Positions 5,235 through 5,340 of a DNA stretch of 5,340 nt are shown here, in pieces. Source of the DNA: an uncultured Comamonadaceae bacterium (GTDB lineage Bacteria > Pseudomonadota > Gammaproteobacteria > Burkholderiales > Burkholderiaceae). The stretch's first letter is position 1; each line of letters opens with the position of its first letter. Under the pieces are notes generated by a model. That model was given only the letters and a program-made list of their open reading frames with translations, made no database searches and was not told the DNA's origin. The translations under genes and the position numbers were made by a program. The stretch is from contig CAMLQP010000205.1 in the NCBI GenBank assembly GCA_946482115.1, positions 1 through 5,340 of the forward strand. Direction: 5' to 3'.

Positions 5235-5340
5235 ATGGAACTGTTTGAACACCTGGCCCTGGGTTTCGGCGTCGCCTTCACGATGCAGAACCTGATCTAC
5301 GCCTTCATCGGCTGCCTGCTGGGCACGCTGATCGGCGTGC
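5235..5340 (+). CDS. tctA: Tripartite tricarboxylate transporter large permease TctA (N-terminal 35 codons, partial)
   Basis: The frame from the ATG at 5235 is open to the right edge and begins MELFEHLALGFGVAF, followed by NLIYAFIGCLLGTLIGV. This matches the typical TctA N-terminus, where a short amphipathic start leads into the first membrane helix and a conserved LGTLIGV that normally precedes LPG. TctA is the roughly 500-residue, approximately 12-helix permease that forms the transport path of TTT systems in the inner membrane. Only about 7 percent of the expected protein is visible, so the call rests on this N-terminus plus adjacency to tctB. The two genes are almost certainly co-transcribed. 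Confidence 0.88.
   Translation, partial: MELFEHLALGFGVAFTMQNLIYAFIGCLLGTLIGV

Noticed and set aside
3719..5252. Long minus-strand open frames (3719-4726 and 4542-5252) opposite tatD and tctB
   Set aside because: Rich in Gln, Gly, Arg and His without motifs; they mirror the codon bias of tatD and tctB on the other strand.

Overview
This 5.3-kb window is GC-rich chromosomal DNA that reads like a housekeeping region of a betaproteobacterium. Order Burkholderiales is most likely, possibly Comamonadaceae. That placement is an inference from gene order, GC-rich codon use, a lysine/aspartate-rich insert in the clamp-loader delta' subunit that I recall from relatives in this order, and a TctB/TctA transporter. 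No sequence search was possible. I see no RNA gene, IS element, CRISPR array, phage gene or other mobile signature. Coding density is very high and no gene-free stretch exceeds about 80 bases.

Left side: the minus strand carries the N-terminal 220 codons of ygfZ (folate-binding, GcvT-like Fe-S maintenance protein), which runs off the left edge. A 54-bp gap separates its start from the divergent plus-strand genes and must hold the 5' control signals for both.

Centre (717-4636, plus strand): a tightly packed run mltG - tmk - holB - pilZ - tatD. It encodes the endolytic murein transglycosylase that terminates glycan strands, thymidylate kinase, the delta' subunit of the DNA polymerase III clamp loader, the type IV pilus protein PilZ, and a TatD-family metal-dependent nuclease. 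Gaps are 1 nt, -4 nt (ATGA overlap), 11 nt and 33 nt, so this is very probably one operon with translational coupling. None of these starts has a strong Shine-Dalgarno sequence. Functionally the run mixes dTTP supply and replication (tmk, holB), wall growth (mltG), pilus assembly (pilZ) and DNA processing (tatD). It is a conserved genomic neighbourhood rather than one pathway.

Right side (4637-5340): a 79-bp gap with a perfect 7-bp inverted repeat, then tctB with a GTG start and a strong Shine-Dalgarno sequence, then the first 35 codons of tctA, cut by the right edge. These encode the small and large membrane subunits of a tripartite tricarboxylate transporter (TTT family). The periplasmic receptor gene (tctC) is not upstream, where it is often found.

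I did not find a previously undescribed system. The observations below are second-look items of modest interest: the compressed divergent control region, intercistronic hairpins, the delta' insert with its degenerate P-loop, and the receptor-less start of the transporter operon.
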